A stretch of 64,000 nt of DNA, from positions 1 to 64,000 of the forward strand of contig JADHNI010000003.1 in NCBI GenBank assembly GCA_016779585.1, in the 5' to 3' direction. Shown here one piece after another: positions 37,401 through 45,143 of this stretch. The position numbers and the translations under genes were made by a program. The notes beneath the pieces were generated by a model that ran no database searches, was not told the origin of the DNA, and saw only the letters and a list, made by a program, of their open reading frames with translations. The DNA comes from Pseudomonadales bacterium (GTDB lineage Bacteria; Pseudomonadota; Gammaproteobacteria; Pseudomonadales; Azotimanducaceae). Within the stretch, counting starts at the first letter, position 1, and each line of letters opens with the position of its first letter.

Positions 37401-38853
37401 GCCGGTTTCCTGTGTTGTCAAAATGTTCGTTGATGGTCGCGCCGTAGTGCTCAATGACCGCAGCACGTTTCAGTCGCCCGTTTGCCGTGATGTAGCCGGG
37501 ATCAATGGCCTCCTCCATCAGCAGGAAATCATGGATACGGGCGTAGTCAGGCAGGGCTTCATTGATTTCATCCACAATCGCTGCAATCTTGGGAATGCCC
37601 GAATCAAAGCGCGTCCATATCAGCGCCAGGTTTGTTGCCTGGGCTTCGCCGAAGAAAAGCGCCTGGGCGATCAGGGGTTGCTGGGTCAGTTCCGACTCCA
37701 CCCATTCCGGGTTGACGTTGCGCCCGAACGACGTAATAAACCGATTGCTGATTCGACCCTTGATAGTGACAAATCCGTCATCATCGATTTCGCCAATATC
37801 ACCGGTTTTCATCCACCCCTCTCCAACAGCAGGTTCGCCAAGGTAGCCCACCATGGAAACACCCCGGACCTCGAGTTCACCTTCGTCACTGGTTCGAATA
37901 TCAGCATGGGGTAGTGCCTTGCCAACCGTGCCGGGTTTTTCACAGCCGGGCAGGTTCAGGGTGACAACCGAGCCTGCTTCGGACAGGCCATAACCCTCAT
38001 ATACAGGCAGCCCCAGGGACTTTGCCTTCCGCAGAAGCCCTTCGGAAACGCGGCCACCACCCACGGCTATAAGTTTCATCTGATCGGCGTTCACCATGCC
38101 CAGTTCCACGAGCGCAGACAGGGCAACCAGCAGTTGGGGCACCAGGATGAGGGATTCTGGTTGCCGTTCCTGCAGGCAGTTGGCAAAGGCTTCCAGGTTC
38201 AGGGATGAACTGCCAGAGAGCCCACTTTCTGTGGAGGCGGCCAGGTGAACGGTAATACCTTTGATCAATGGGGCATAAACGCCGGCCGTATTTTCCAGGA
38301 GCGTGGCCAGCGGTAGGATACAAACGTGCTGTTGCACATCCACGAGCTCAAGTGCATGAACAATACTTAGGGCTACCTCAAGGTTGGCTTCATGATCAAG
38401 AACAACAGCCTTTGGCGTCCCGGAACTTCCCGAAGTAAAGGTAATTTTGCTGGCACGCGGGTTAGCCTTGCCGCGCAGCAAAGTGACTTTGGCATGGACA
38501 AGCCCAGGTACTGCATCACCTTCGATGCTCACCAGGCAATCTACCTGGGCAGCTTCAAAAACGTGCTCACGTTGACTGGCCGAGAAAAAACCCGGAACTG
38601 GAACAACGGAAATGCCTGTATTCATTCCCGCCAGGTCGGCTACCACCCAGTCAATGCTGTTATCAATCTCAATGGCCAGGCAATGCACATTGGCTTTTTT
38701 TAACCAGCTCGAGAGCTCAGCCACGCGGTATTGCAAATCAGCATAGGTGCACGATCCACCCGCATCACTCAATGCGATGGCATCGGGCTTCGCCGCGGCA
38801 TGGCGACAAACATGGTTCATGAGGGATTCAGGCACGGAGTTGTCGAATGGCAT
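37387..38853 (-). CDS. AMP-forming acyl-CoA synthetase/ligase
   Basis: A 488-aa ANL-superfamily adenylating enzyme. FTSGSSGTPKAVVLDH is the phosphate-binding A3 loop, YEGYGLSEAGSVVTLN the A5 motif, WMKTGDIGEIDDDGFVTIKG carries the A7 TGD and A8 hinge, and NGRLKRAAVIEHY holds the catalytic Lys of A10. It is shorter than most acyl-CoA synthetases (about 540). It would activate a carboxylate to an acyl-AMP and transfer it to CoA or an amine. A GGAGGTGG site sits 6 bases before ATG 38853; it overlaps the upstream hemolysin-family gene by 26 bases. Confidence 0.9.
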   Translation of the reverse strand: MPFDNSVPESLMNHVCRHAAAKPDAIALSDAGGSCTYADLQYRVAELSSWLKKANVHCLAIEIDNSIDWVVADLAGMNTGISVVPVPGFFSASQREHVFEAAQVDCLVSIEGDAVPGLVHAKVTLLRGKANPRASKITFTSGSSGTPKAVVLDHEANLEVALSIVHALELVDVQQHVCILPLATLLENTAGVYAPLIKGITVHLAASTESGLSGSSSLNLEAFANCLQERQPESLILVPQLLVALSALVELGMVNADQMKLIAVGGGRVSEGLLRKAKSLGLPVYEGYGLSEAGSVVTLNLPGCEKPGTVGKALPHADIRTSDEGELEVRGVSMVGYLGEPAVGEGWMKTGDIGEIDDDGFVTIKGRISNRFITSFGRNVNPEWVESELTQQPLIAQALFFGEAQATNLALIWTRFDSGIPKIAAIVDEINEALPDYARIHDFLLMEEAIDPGYITANGRLKRAAVIEHYGATINEHFDNTGNRHAVL

Positions 38854-39397
38854 CAAGTCCACCTCCGATATCACCCACCAGTACGAGGGGGCTTGTCTGG
38901 TAGTAGTCACCCCATTTATCAGCAGCCTGAACGCGACGTGGATCTGCAGCCGATATCTCGATAAAGGGCACACCCAGCTTTCTGAGGCACTGCCTGACCG
39001 GCAGGTTTGCCGTGCAGGCCACCTTTTTGTATCCCTCGTCGGACAGGGTTTGCGCGAGGTAGCCCATCAACAGGAGCGCTTCAAAGCGGGACCTCGCGGC
39101 AAACCCACCGAGTTCAACTATCGCGCCCCGACAGGTGTCTTCAAGGTGCTGCTGGATGGGCTCGTCCAGGTACTGTTCCAGGAACAGCGTTTCGTCATCG
39201 GCAGCACGAATACCGCAGACACCCAGGATCCCGTCTTCTGATGAGAGTACAAAGATCCTCGGGAAGAAAGCTTCCAGCTCGCAGCCGAGGCGCTTCTCAT
39301 AGGACTCACGGGTGAATTGACATGCGGCCTCGTATAGCGGCTCACCAGTCGTAACCAATTGGCCGGTAAGGCATTTTTCTGTAGGTACTGCCTGCAC
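38828..39397 (-). CDS. thermostable hemolysin-family (GNAT-like) protein
   Basis: A 189-aa protein resembling the T_hemolysin family (Vibrio delta-VPH type): FTRESYEKRLGCELEAFFPR, ILGVCGIRAADDETLFLEQYLDEPIQQ, IVELGGFAA and LMGYLAQTLSDEGYKKVACTANLPVRQCLRKLG. The family name comes from a haemolytic clone, but the fold is of the acetyltransferase/autoinducer-synthase kind, so an acyl-transfer role is more likely than membrane lysis. Start GTG 39397 with an AAGGAT site. First gene of the five-gene operon; divergent from the LTA-synthase-like gene across 136 bases. Confidence 0.8.
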   Translation of the reverse strand: MQAVPTEKCLTGQLVTTGEPLYEAACQFTRESYEKRLGCELEAFFPRIFVLSSEDGILGVCGIRAADDETLFLEQYLDEPIQQHLEDTCRGAIVELGGFAARSRFEALLLMGYLAQTLSDEGYKKVACTANLPVRQCLRKLGVPFIEISAADPRRVQAADKWGDYYQTSPLVLVGDIGGGLDAIRQLRA

Positions 39398-39533
39398 TGC
39401 GGATCCTTATTCACAAAATCTGCACGTAGGATGTTGTACCGGAGAAAATCATTCGGCTTTCCAGAAAAAAGTTTCACGCGAATGATTTCCGGGTCGCGCG
39501 CATCAAACCCTGATTTGCAGGCTCACGAGTTAC

Positions 39534-41528
39534 ATGCGCGTACAACTTCAGGCACTTAAGCCATTGCTCTTCTTTCTCCTTTTCGGTCTATTGTTTCTGA
39601 GCCTGGCCCGCAGCGGATTTATCCTGGGGCACCTGGATCGTTATAACCCCGACCTCGTCGCCTCGACGCTACTAAACGGCCTGCGTGTAGACATCATGAC
39701 GTTGAGCATGGCGCTCTCTGTTCCGGTTCTTCTGCTGCTGTTCTGTCCCGCCTCACTCGTAGCCAGTCGCTGGTTCCAGCTTGTGCTTTCTACATGGCTT
39801 ATCGGCTGGATGTACCTGTTGCTCTTTATGGAGACAGCCACACCGCCTTACATGGATTTTTTCAGCGCAAGACCGGGCAGGATCTTCTTCGAGTATCTCG
39901 ACCACCCGAGGGAAGTCACCGGTCTGATCGCCGGGGGTTATCCTGTGGCCGCTCTCTTGACCATCTTTCTGCCCATTGGCGTATTAGTGGTGATCGGGCG
40001 CAGGTTGTCGTTAGCCGGAGAGCGACCAACGTGGAACCTGAGACACCGATTACTCATGATCCCCTTGTTCCTTGCGCTTGTGCTGGGCGCACGATCCTCG
40101 CTTGGTCACCGCCCCGCCAACCCCTCCACTTTTGCGCTGTCCGGGGATCAACTGGTCAATGACATCGCTCTGAACAGTACTTATCGACTCCTGTATTCGA
40201 TTTACAGCCTGCGGCATGAGGAAGATTCCAAAGGGCTTTACCCGGAAATGGACGAGGATGACATCCTCGCGACGGTGAAGCGCGATGCCGGAATCCGGCC
40301 AGACCAGTTCATCGACAATGACAGCACAAGACACCACTTCGGCCGCGACTCTGACCAGAACCTTGACCACGACCTGGGTGGCGAGCCTGCCGGTAAACCG
40401 AAAAATCTCGTCATCATTATCGAAGAAAGTCTTGGCGCCCGTTTCGTGGGCTCACTGGGCGGCCTTCCCCTGACGCCACGCCTGGACGAACTGGCAGACC
40501 AGGGCATCTGGTTTGAAAATCTCTACGCCACGGGCATTCGATCTGCGCGAGGTCTTGAGGCTATCCTGACCGGGTTTCCGCCGTCACCGGCAAGGAGCGT
40601 CCTGAAGCTTTCCGGCGCGCAGTCCGGTTTTTACACCATCGCAAGATCATTGAAGCCAAAAGGCTACCACAGCTATTTTGTCTACGGCGGCCAGGCACAC
40701 TTCGACAACATGCAGGGCTTCCTCCTGAACAACGGCTTCGATGAAGCCATTGACGAAGATGATTACAAAAACTGGCAATTCAAAGGGACCTGGGGTGTTT
40801 CCGACGAAGACCTGTTCGGCAAAACCCATGAGGTGCTGAGCGCGACCACCGGACCTTCCCTGGTCGTTGCATTTTCTTCGTCCTTCCACAGCCCCTATGA
40901 ATTTCCAGAAGGAAAAATTTCACCCTACGAACAACCCCTGGCGAGCAAACACAACGCGGTTCAATATGCAGACTATGCGCTGGGCCAATTTGTCGACAAG
41001 GCAAAAACATCGGACTACTGGAAAGATACACTGCTGCTGATCGTGGCAGACCATGACGAGCGGCCACGCGGTTTTGATCTCGTGCCTGTCTCCAGTTACC
41101 ACATTCCCGGTGTCATTCTCGGTGGCGGCATTGAGCCACAACGCATCAAACGCGTGAGCAGTCAGATTGACCTGCTGCCAACCCTTTTTGCCCTGGCCGG
41201 AATAGACGGGATCGCACCGACGCTGGGAGAGGACGTTCTGTCAGCGAATACCCAAGAAGGCCGGGCCATCATGCAGTACGGAGACAATCACGCCTACATG
41301 CGAGGCTCCCGGGTCATTATTCACCAGCCCGGCCTTCAACCACGGCAGTTCCACTACAACCGCGACGAGGACGTCCTTGAACCGGTTGAACTCGAGGAGT
41401 CCCTGGAAAGCAAGGCCCTGGCCTGGGCACTCGCGCCCAATCTCCTGTATCGGAAACGGCTCTACAACAGCCACGTAAAACAGGTCGAGAATGATTTTTC
41501 TCTCAATGGCATCCAACCTGCGGAGTAA
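39534..41528 (+). CDS. LTA synthase-like membrane phosphotransferase/sulfatase
   Basis: A 664-aa inner-membrane protein: about five transmembrane helices in residues 1-190, then a periplasmic alkaline-phosphatase-fold domain with NLVIIIEESLGARF (metal-ligand Glu near 297), LYATGIRSARGLEAIL where S337 sits at the nucleophile position that is usually Thr, WGVSDEDLFGKTHEVL, and LLIVADHDERPRGF (Asp/His ligands). Relatives such as LtaS and OpgB transfer phosphoglycerol, others phosphoethanolamine. In a Gram-negative this suggests modification of an envelope glycan or lipid. The clustered methyltransferase and WaaP-like kinase fit a surface-glycan role. Confidence 0.88.
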   Translation: MRVQLQALKPLLFFLLFGLLFLSLARSGFILGHLDRYNPDLVASTLLNGLRVDIMTLSMALSVPVLLLLFCPASLVASRWFQLVLSTWLIGWMYLLLFMETATPPYMDFFSARPGRIFFEYLDHPREVTGLIAGGYPVAALLTIFLPIGVLVVIGRRLSLAGERPTWNLRHRLLMIPLFLALVLGARSSLGHRPANPSTFALSGDQLVNDIALNSTYRLLYSIYSLRHEEDSKGLYPEMDEDDILATVKRDAGIRPDQFIDNDSTRHHFGRDSDQNLDHDLGGEPAGKPKNLVIIIEESLGARFVGSLGGLPLTPRLDELADQGIWFENLYATGIRSARGLEAILTGFPPSPARSVLKLSGAQSGFYTIARSLKPKGYHSYFVYGGQAHFDNMQGFLLNNGFDEAIDEDDYKNWQFKGTWGVSDEDLFGKTHEVLSATTGPSLVVAFSSSFHSPYEFPEGKISPYEQPLASKHNAVQYADYALGQFVDKAKTSDYWKDTLLLIVADHDERPRGFDLVPVSSYHIPGVILGGGIEPQRIKRVSSQIDLLPTLFALAGIDGIAPTLGEDVLSANTQEGRAIMQYGDNHAYMRGSRVIIHQPGLQPRQFHYNRDEDVLEPVELEESLESKALAWALAPNLLYRKRLYNSHVKQVENDFSLNGIQPAE

Positions 41529-41539
41529 GGAGTACCAAG

Positions 41540-42202
41540 ATGACCGAGCTGGAGTTTTCCGAAAAATACACTATCGATCATGCGCAGGCCTACTACGAGA
41601 AACACCGGACAGGCGTTCGCAGAAGGCTCTCCAACTACCTTGAAAATCGGATGGTGGCGCGAGCACTGAATGTCGCCGGACCTGTCGACACAATACTAGA
41701 CCTACCCTGCGGAACCGGACGGTTCTGGGAAACGCTCCTGGAGCAGCGGCCGAAGAAGTTGATCGCCGGTGATTTGAGCCAATCAATGCTCGATGTCGCG
41801 ATGCAGCACCGGCCCGAGGCGCTACTGGACCAGGTCGAGTGCTACGAAATGTCCGCGTTTGATACCGGGCTTACCGATGACAGCGTTGACCTGGTCCTGT
41901 GCATGCGCCTGATGCATCATCTGGAGAGCAGGGGTGATCGACTGGCGATTCTGGGAGAGTTGGCCAGGATAAGCCGACGGTATGTCGTGGTTTCCCTATG
42001 GGTTTATGGCAGCTACCAGGCATGGCGTCGAACCCGGCTCGAAAAACGGAGACCGGAACGCAAGTACAGGAACCGCTGCATCCTGGCATCGAACGTCTTC
42101 GAACGAGAAGCACGAAACAGTGGATTGAATGTCAAAGCCCGGCTGGATCTTCTGCCCGGCATATCCATGTGGCGGACCTACCTGCTGGAGCTCACGCCGT
42201 GA
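41540..42202 (+). CDS. class I SAM-dependent methyltransferase
   Basis: A 220-aa methyltransferase with motif I ILDLPCGTGRFWETL (residues 52-66), ELAGDLSQSMLDVA-like motif II (here LIAGDLSQSMLDVAMQ) and DLVLCMRLMHHLES as the post-II acidic segment. The C-terminus contains many Arg (YQAWRRTRLEKRRPERKYR). The target is unknown but it sits between an LTA-synthase-like enzyme and a WaaP-like kinase, so an envelope glycan or lipid acceptor is plausible. AAGGAG site before the ATG; 11 bases after the preceding gene. Confidence 0.85.
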   Translation: MTELEFSEKYTIDHAQAYYEKHRTGVRRRLSNYLENRMVARALNVAGPVDTILDLPCGTGRFWETLLEQRPKKLIAGDLSQSMLDVAMQHRPEALLDQVECYEMSAFDTGLTDDSVDLVLCMRLMHHLESRGDRLAILGELARISRRYVVVSLWVYGSYQAWRRTRLEKRRPERKYRNRCILASNVFEREARNSGLNVKARLDLLPGISMWRTYLLELTP

Positions 42203-42888
42203 CGAAACTTGAGCTGGCCGGACTCATCAATGCAGACCTCACGCCCGTCGAGCTAATCAATGAAAGGCGCGGCGGCTGGAGCGGCGTGTACAAACTGACG
42301 AGCGCCAGCACCAGCATGTTCCTGAAACGCCAGTGTAACCACTATTACCGAAGGTTTTGCTTTAAAACACCCACCCTCTACCGCGAGTACCGGAACTACC
42401 TGGCATTCGCAAAGCTCAACATTCCCACACCTGAGATGCTGCTGTACGTCCAGAGCGGGACCACCGCGATCATGATCACCCGGCTGCAACCGGGACTGCC
42501 AATTCGCGAATGGCTGAATGAATCCCCCTCCATCGACCAACGTGAACAGGTGCTGGCAAAACTCGGGGAACTGCTGTTCAGACTGCACAGCCATCACAGG
42601 ACCCATGGTTGCCTGTACGGCAAACACATATTTATCGATTCGAATAATTCAACAATGCCTGTTTCGCTGATCGATCTTGAAAAAGCGAGGTTCTGCCTGC
42701 GCAATAAGCATGGCGCGATCAAGGACCTTTCAAGACTGTTTCGCTACACACCGGAACTGGGCCACAAGGACAGGATCATCCTGACAAGGCTCTATTGTGA
42801 AAGATGGCCCGATTTCAACGAACAACTCAGTCAACGCATCAACAGCGACGCCGTCACCAGGGCCCAATCAAGAACCAACTCTCACTAA
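42199..42888 (+). CDS. lipopolysaccharide kinase (WaaP/KdkA/InaA)-like protein
   Basis: A 229-aa small kinase-fold protein: VELINERRGGWSGVYKLTS with glycine loop, STSMFLKRQCNHYYRR carrying the ATP-binding Lys, ELLFRLHSHHRTHGCLYGKHIFI as the catalytic-loop region (the usual HGDLH is replaced by HGCLYGKH, with Gly-Cys for Gly-Asp) and VSLIDLEKARFC with the metal-binding Asp. The Asp of the catalytic loop appears substituted. The start is GTG 42199, overlapping the methyltransferase stop by 4 bases (GTGA), rather than the longer frame from 41998. Could phosphorylate an LPS or lipid acceptor. Confidence 0.78.
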   Translation: MTKLELAGLINADLTPVELINERRGGWSGVYKLTSASTSMFLKRQCNHYYRRFCFKTPTLYREYRNYLAFAKLNIPTPEMLLYVQSGTTAIMITRLQPGLPIREWLNESPSIDQREQVLAKLGELLFRLHSHHRTHGCLYGKHIFIDSNNSTMPVSLIDLEKARFCLRNKHGAIKDLSRLFRYTPELGHKDRIILTRLYCERWPDFNEQLSQRINSDAVTRAQSRTNSH

Positions 42889-42917
42889 CTGATTAACGAC
42901 AACCCAAGGAGTAACAC

Positions 42918-43232
42918 ATGGCTGGTCTTGCGCCTACCATCGGGTGGATTTTTTCTGCCTCTATATCGCTCATTTTCTGCATCGGTGCCTACGCCCAGTT
43001 CACGTTCGATGTGAATTCAAACACGGACCCAGTGCAGTTTCCGGAGTGGATGCACACGGCAACAGCGCTTTCCCTGCTGTTCGCTGCCATACTGAATCTT
43101 GCGCCCAACGTTTCGTTCGCAACCATTGGTGCCATCGTCATGACCGGCATGATCGGCGGAATGATCGCGACGCTGTTGCTACAGGAGAATTCAATGTGGT
43201 GGACACGAGTACCGATGGGATTGCTGCCCTAG
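42918..43232 (+). CDS. small three-helix membrane protein, probably truncated by TAG
   Basis: A 104-aa protein with hydrophobic segments at about residues 8-27, 45-63 and 66-89. It starts after a strong AAGGAG site and ends at TAG 43230-43232. The same frame then continues coherently for 18 codons (LGLYLRYPAFNDLMSFWR) to TAA 43287-43289, reading naturally across the stop as GLLP-x-LGLYLRYPAFND, where a Trp (TGG to TAG) would fit. I see this as a likely recent nonsense mutation that removes the C-terminal helix end. Follows the envelope cluster. Confidence 0.6.
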   Translation: MAGLAPTIGWIFSASISLIFCIGAYAQFTFDVNSNTDPVQFPEWMHTATALSLLFAAILNLAPNVSFATIGAIVMTGMIGGMIATLLLQENSMWWTRVPMGLLP

Positions 43233-43294
43233 CTGGGACTCTATCTTCGCTACCCGGCATTCAATGACCTGATGAGTTTCTGGCGATAAAAAAG

Positions 43295-43332
43295 GCCAAT
43301 TTCGGGGACAGTTTTATGTCCCCAAAATTGGC
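43295..43332. terminator. bidirectional hairpin between convergent genes
   Basis: GCCAATTTCGGGGACA (43295-43310) pairs with TGTCCCCAAAATTGGC (43317-43332), one mismatch, loop of six bases. Both flanks are A- or T-rich. It lies between convergent genes and shares the GGGGACAGTTT core with the palindrome at 47834-47904. Confidence 0.65.
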
Positions 43333-43362
43333 AAGCAGCTCGCTAATTGTCTTAGCGTTCAC

Positions 43363-45123
43363 TTAGGCGACAAACTGATCCTGTAGGTCAGGGATCAGTT
43401 GTCGAGGGGTACCTTGCCTCAGCAGGCGACCGTCTTTCATTTCCAGAATCAGGTCGTAGCGTTCAAGGCTCTCCAGGCGATGCGCGATAGTAATAACAGT
43501 TTTCTCTGCCAGCACCGTACGCGTCAGTCTCTGGATCATCTCGTCGGTTTTACGGTCCAGTGCACTGGTTGGTTCATCCATCAGGATAATTTTCTTATCC
43601 AGTAAAATGAGCCGCGCAATGCACAAGAGCTGCCTTTCACCGACGCTGTAATCCCTGCCGCCTTCGAGCACCCTGGCATCCAGGCTGACATCGAGCCCAA
43701 CAGTATTGAGCACTGCCTTCATATCCCCGTCAGAGACGTCCAGGTCTCCCTTGAGGTTGAACCGGATATCACCCATAAACAGGTAGGGATCCTGCGGCAC
43801 CACACCAAAGTGTGAACGCACACAGTTCACATCGACGTCAAACAGCGACTGGTCACCAATGCGGATATCACCTGCCTGGTGATGCACCATACGGAACAGG
43901 GCCTGCATCAGGGATGACTTGCCGGCACCGGTTCGCCCCACGATACCGACCTTCTTGCCTTCCGGAATCACCAGGGACAATTCATCGAGGATCCGCGGCA
44001 GACCCGGCCGGTAAGACATGGCGTAGTTGTCAAAAACAATGTCCCCGGTGAGCTCTGCATCAGGGATCGTCGGTCGCACCGGCAATGCCTTACTTTCTTC
44101 CTCAGTTTCATTCGGCAGGTCAATCATGAAAAAGACCCGACGCGCGTGAGACGCCGTCTCACCCAGGAACGACATATCCCAGGCGAGGTTGAAGAAGAGA
44201 CTGTTCAGGTTAAATACTGCCGTAATAATCACCGCGGCCAGCGTCGTCGTGATCAGTCCCGCGTGCAGGCCGTAGACCAGGAACCCGTAAACCACTATGG
44301 CATAAACCGCGGAAATCAGTCCCATCCAGAGCATGCCCCAGGCCATGAGGCGAGCATAGAACAGCTGTATGTTCATGGAGTCGCCAAACGCCCTGTGAAT
44401 CCGCTCCAGCAGATTTTGCTGCGTGTTGTAGAGCTTAAAGATGGTCCTGCCTTCAATCAGGTCGGTTTCCCTGTGCAGGGTTTCACCGATCTTCACCGAG
44501 CGAATCTCCCGCGCATGACTCATCATGGGTGCCAGCTGCGCCTGAAGTGCGATGTAACAGATCACTGCCGGAATAATCAGCAGCCCCGCAATGGGGTTTG
44601 CGACCATGATCAGCGCACCGACACACAGCACCTCAATCAGACCGTTGGCGGTATCTCCGTAAGACATAACACCTTCGAGGCGCAGCATTCCCCAATCACT
44701 CAACATTCGGTTCAGCAACCGCCCGGACGGGTTTTCGTCAAAAAACGTCGTACGAACGTTTGACATATTCTCCATCAGATCCCTGTGAACATTCTGGGTA
44801 GACCACTGACCAGAGAGTTCAAAGAGCATCCAGGCACTGATCCGGCAGAACATCGCCGCCAGCACGAGCACAACAAGGGTTGAGATCGTTGCAGGGATCA
44901 CCACCTCATAACTCAACACCTCATGGGTCACACTGCATCCAGCATCACCGAAGCAACCCAGCATCTCCCCGACAAACCAAAGGAAGTAAGGCGGGATCGC
45001 CGCGGCGAAAAACATCACCAGCAGAGTCGGCGCCATCAGCTTATGCAGCAATGACAGTGATCCGGCGAACCGGATCAAAGTGCTTATGTTGTTCTGCCTC
45101 GCAGAAACTTCTTCAATGGTCAC
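43363..45123 (-). CDS. ABCC-type ABC exporter, second half (catalytic NBD)
   Basis: A 586-aa half-transporter: a six-helix type IV exporter membrane domain (about 20-320) followed by a nucleotide-binding domain. Walker A is GRTGAGKSSLMQAL (near 390), the signature is the ABCC-type YSVGERQLLCIARLIL rather than LSGGQ, and Walker B is IILMDEPTSALD with catalytic Glu. HRLES is the H-loop. It pairs with the protein encoded 20 bases upstream to make a full MRP/ABCC-like pump, in which this half carries the active site Glu. Probably exports an amphipathic compound; substrate unknown. Confidence 0.9.
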   Translation of the reverse strand: MTIEEVSARQNNISTLIRFAGSLSLLHKLMAPTLLVMFFAAAIPPYFLWFVGEMLGCFGDAGCSVTHEVLSYEVVIPATISTLVVLVLAAMFCRISAWMLFELSGQWSTQNVHRDLMENMSNVRTTFFDENPSGRLLNRMLSDWGMLRLEGVMSYGDTANGLIEVLCVGALIMVANPIAGLLIIPAVICYIALQAQLAPMMSHAREIRSVKIGETLHRETDLIEGRTIFKLYNTQQNLLERIHRAFGDSMNIQLFYARLMAWGMLWMGLISAVYAIVVYGFLVYGLHAGLITTTLAAVIITAVFNLNSLFFNLAWDMSFLGETASHARRVFFMIDLPNETEEESKALPVRPTIPDAELTGDIVFDNYAMSYRPGLPRILDELSLVIPEGKKVGIVGRTGAGKSSLMQALFRMVHHQAGDIRIGDQSLFDVDVNCVRSHFGVVPQDPYLFMGDIRFNLKGDLDVSDGDMKAVLNTVGLDVSLDARVLEGGRDYSVGERQLLCIARLILLDKKIILMDEPTSALDRKTDEMIQRLTRTVLAEKTVITIAHRLESLERYDLILEMKDGRLLRQGTPRQLIPDLQDQFVA

Positions 45124-45143
45124 AAAGTTTTATGGTTCATGAC

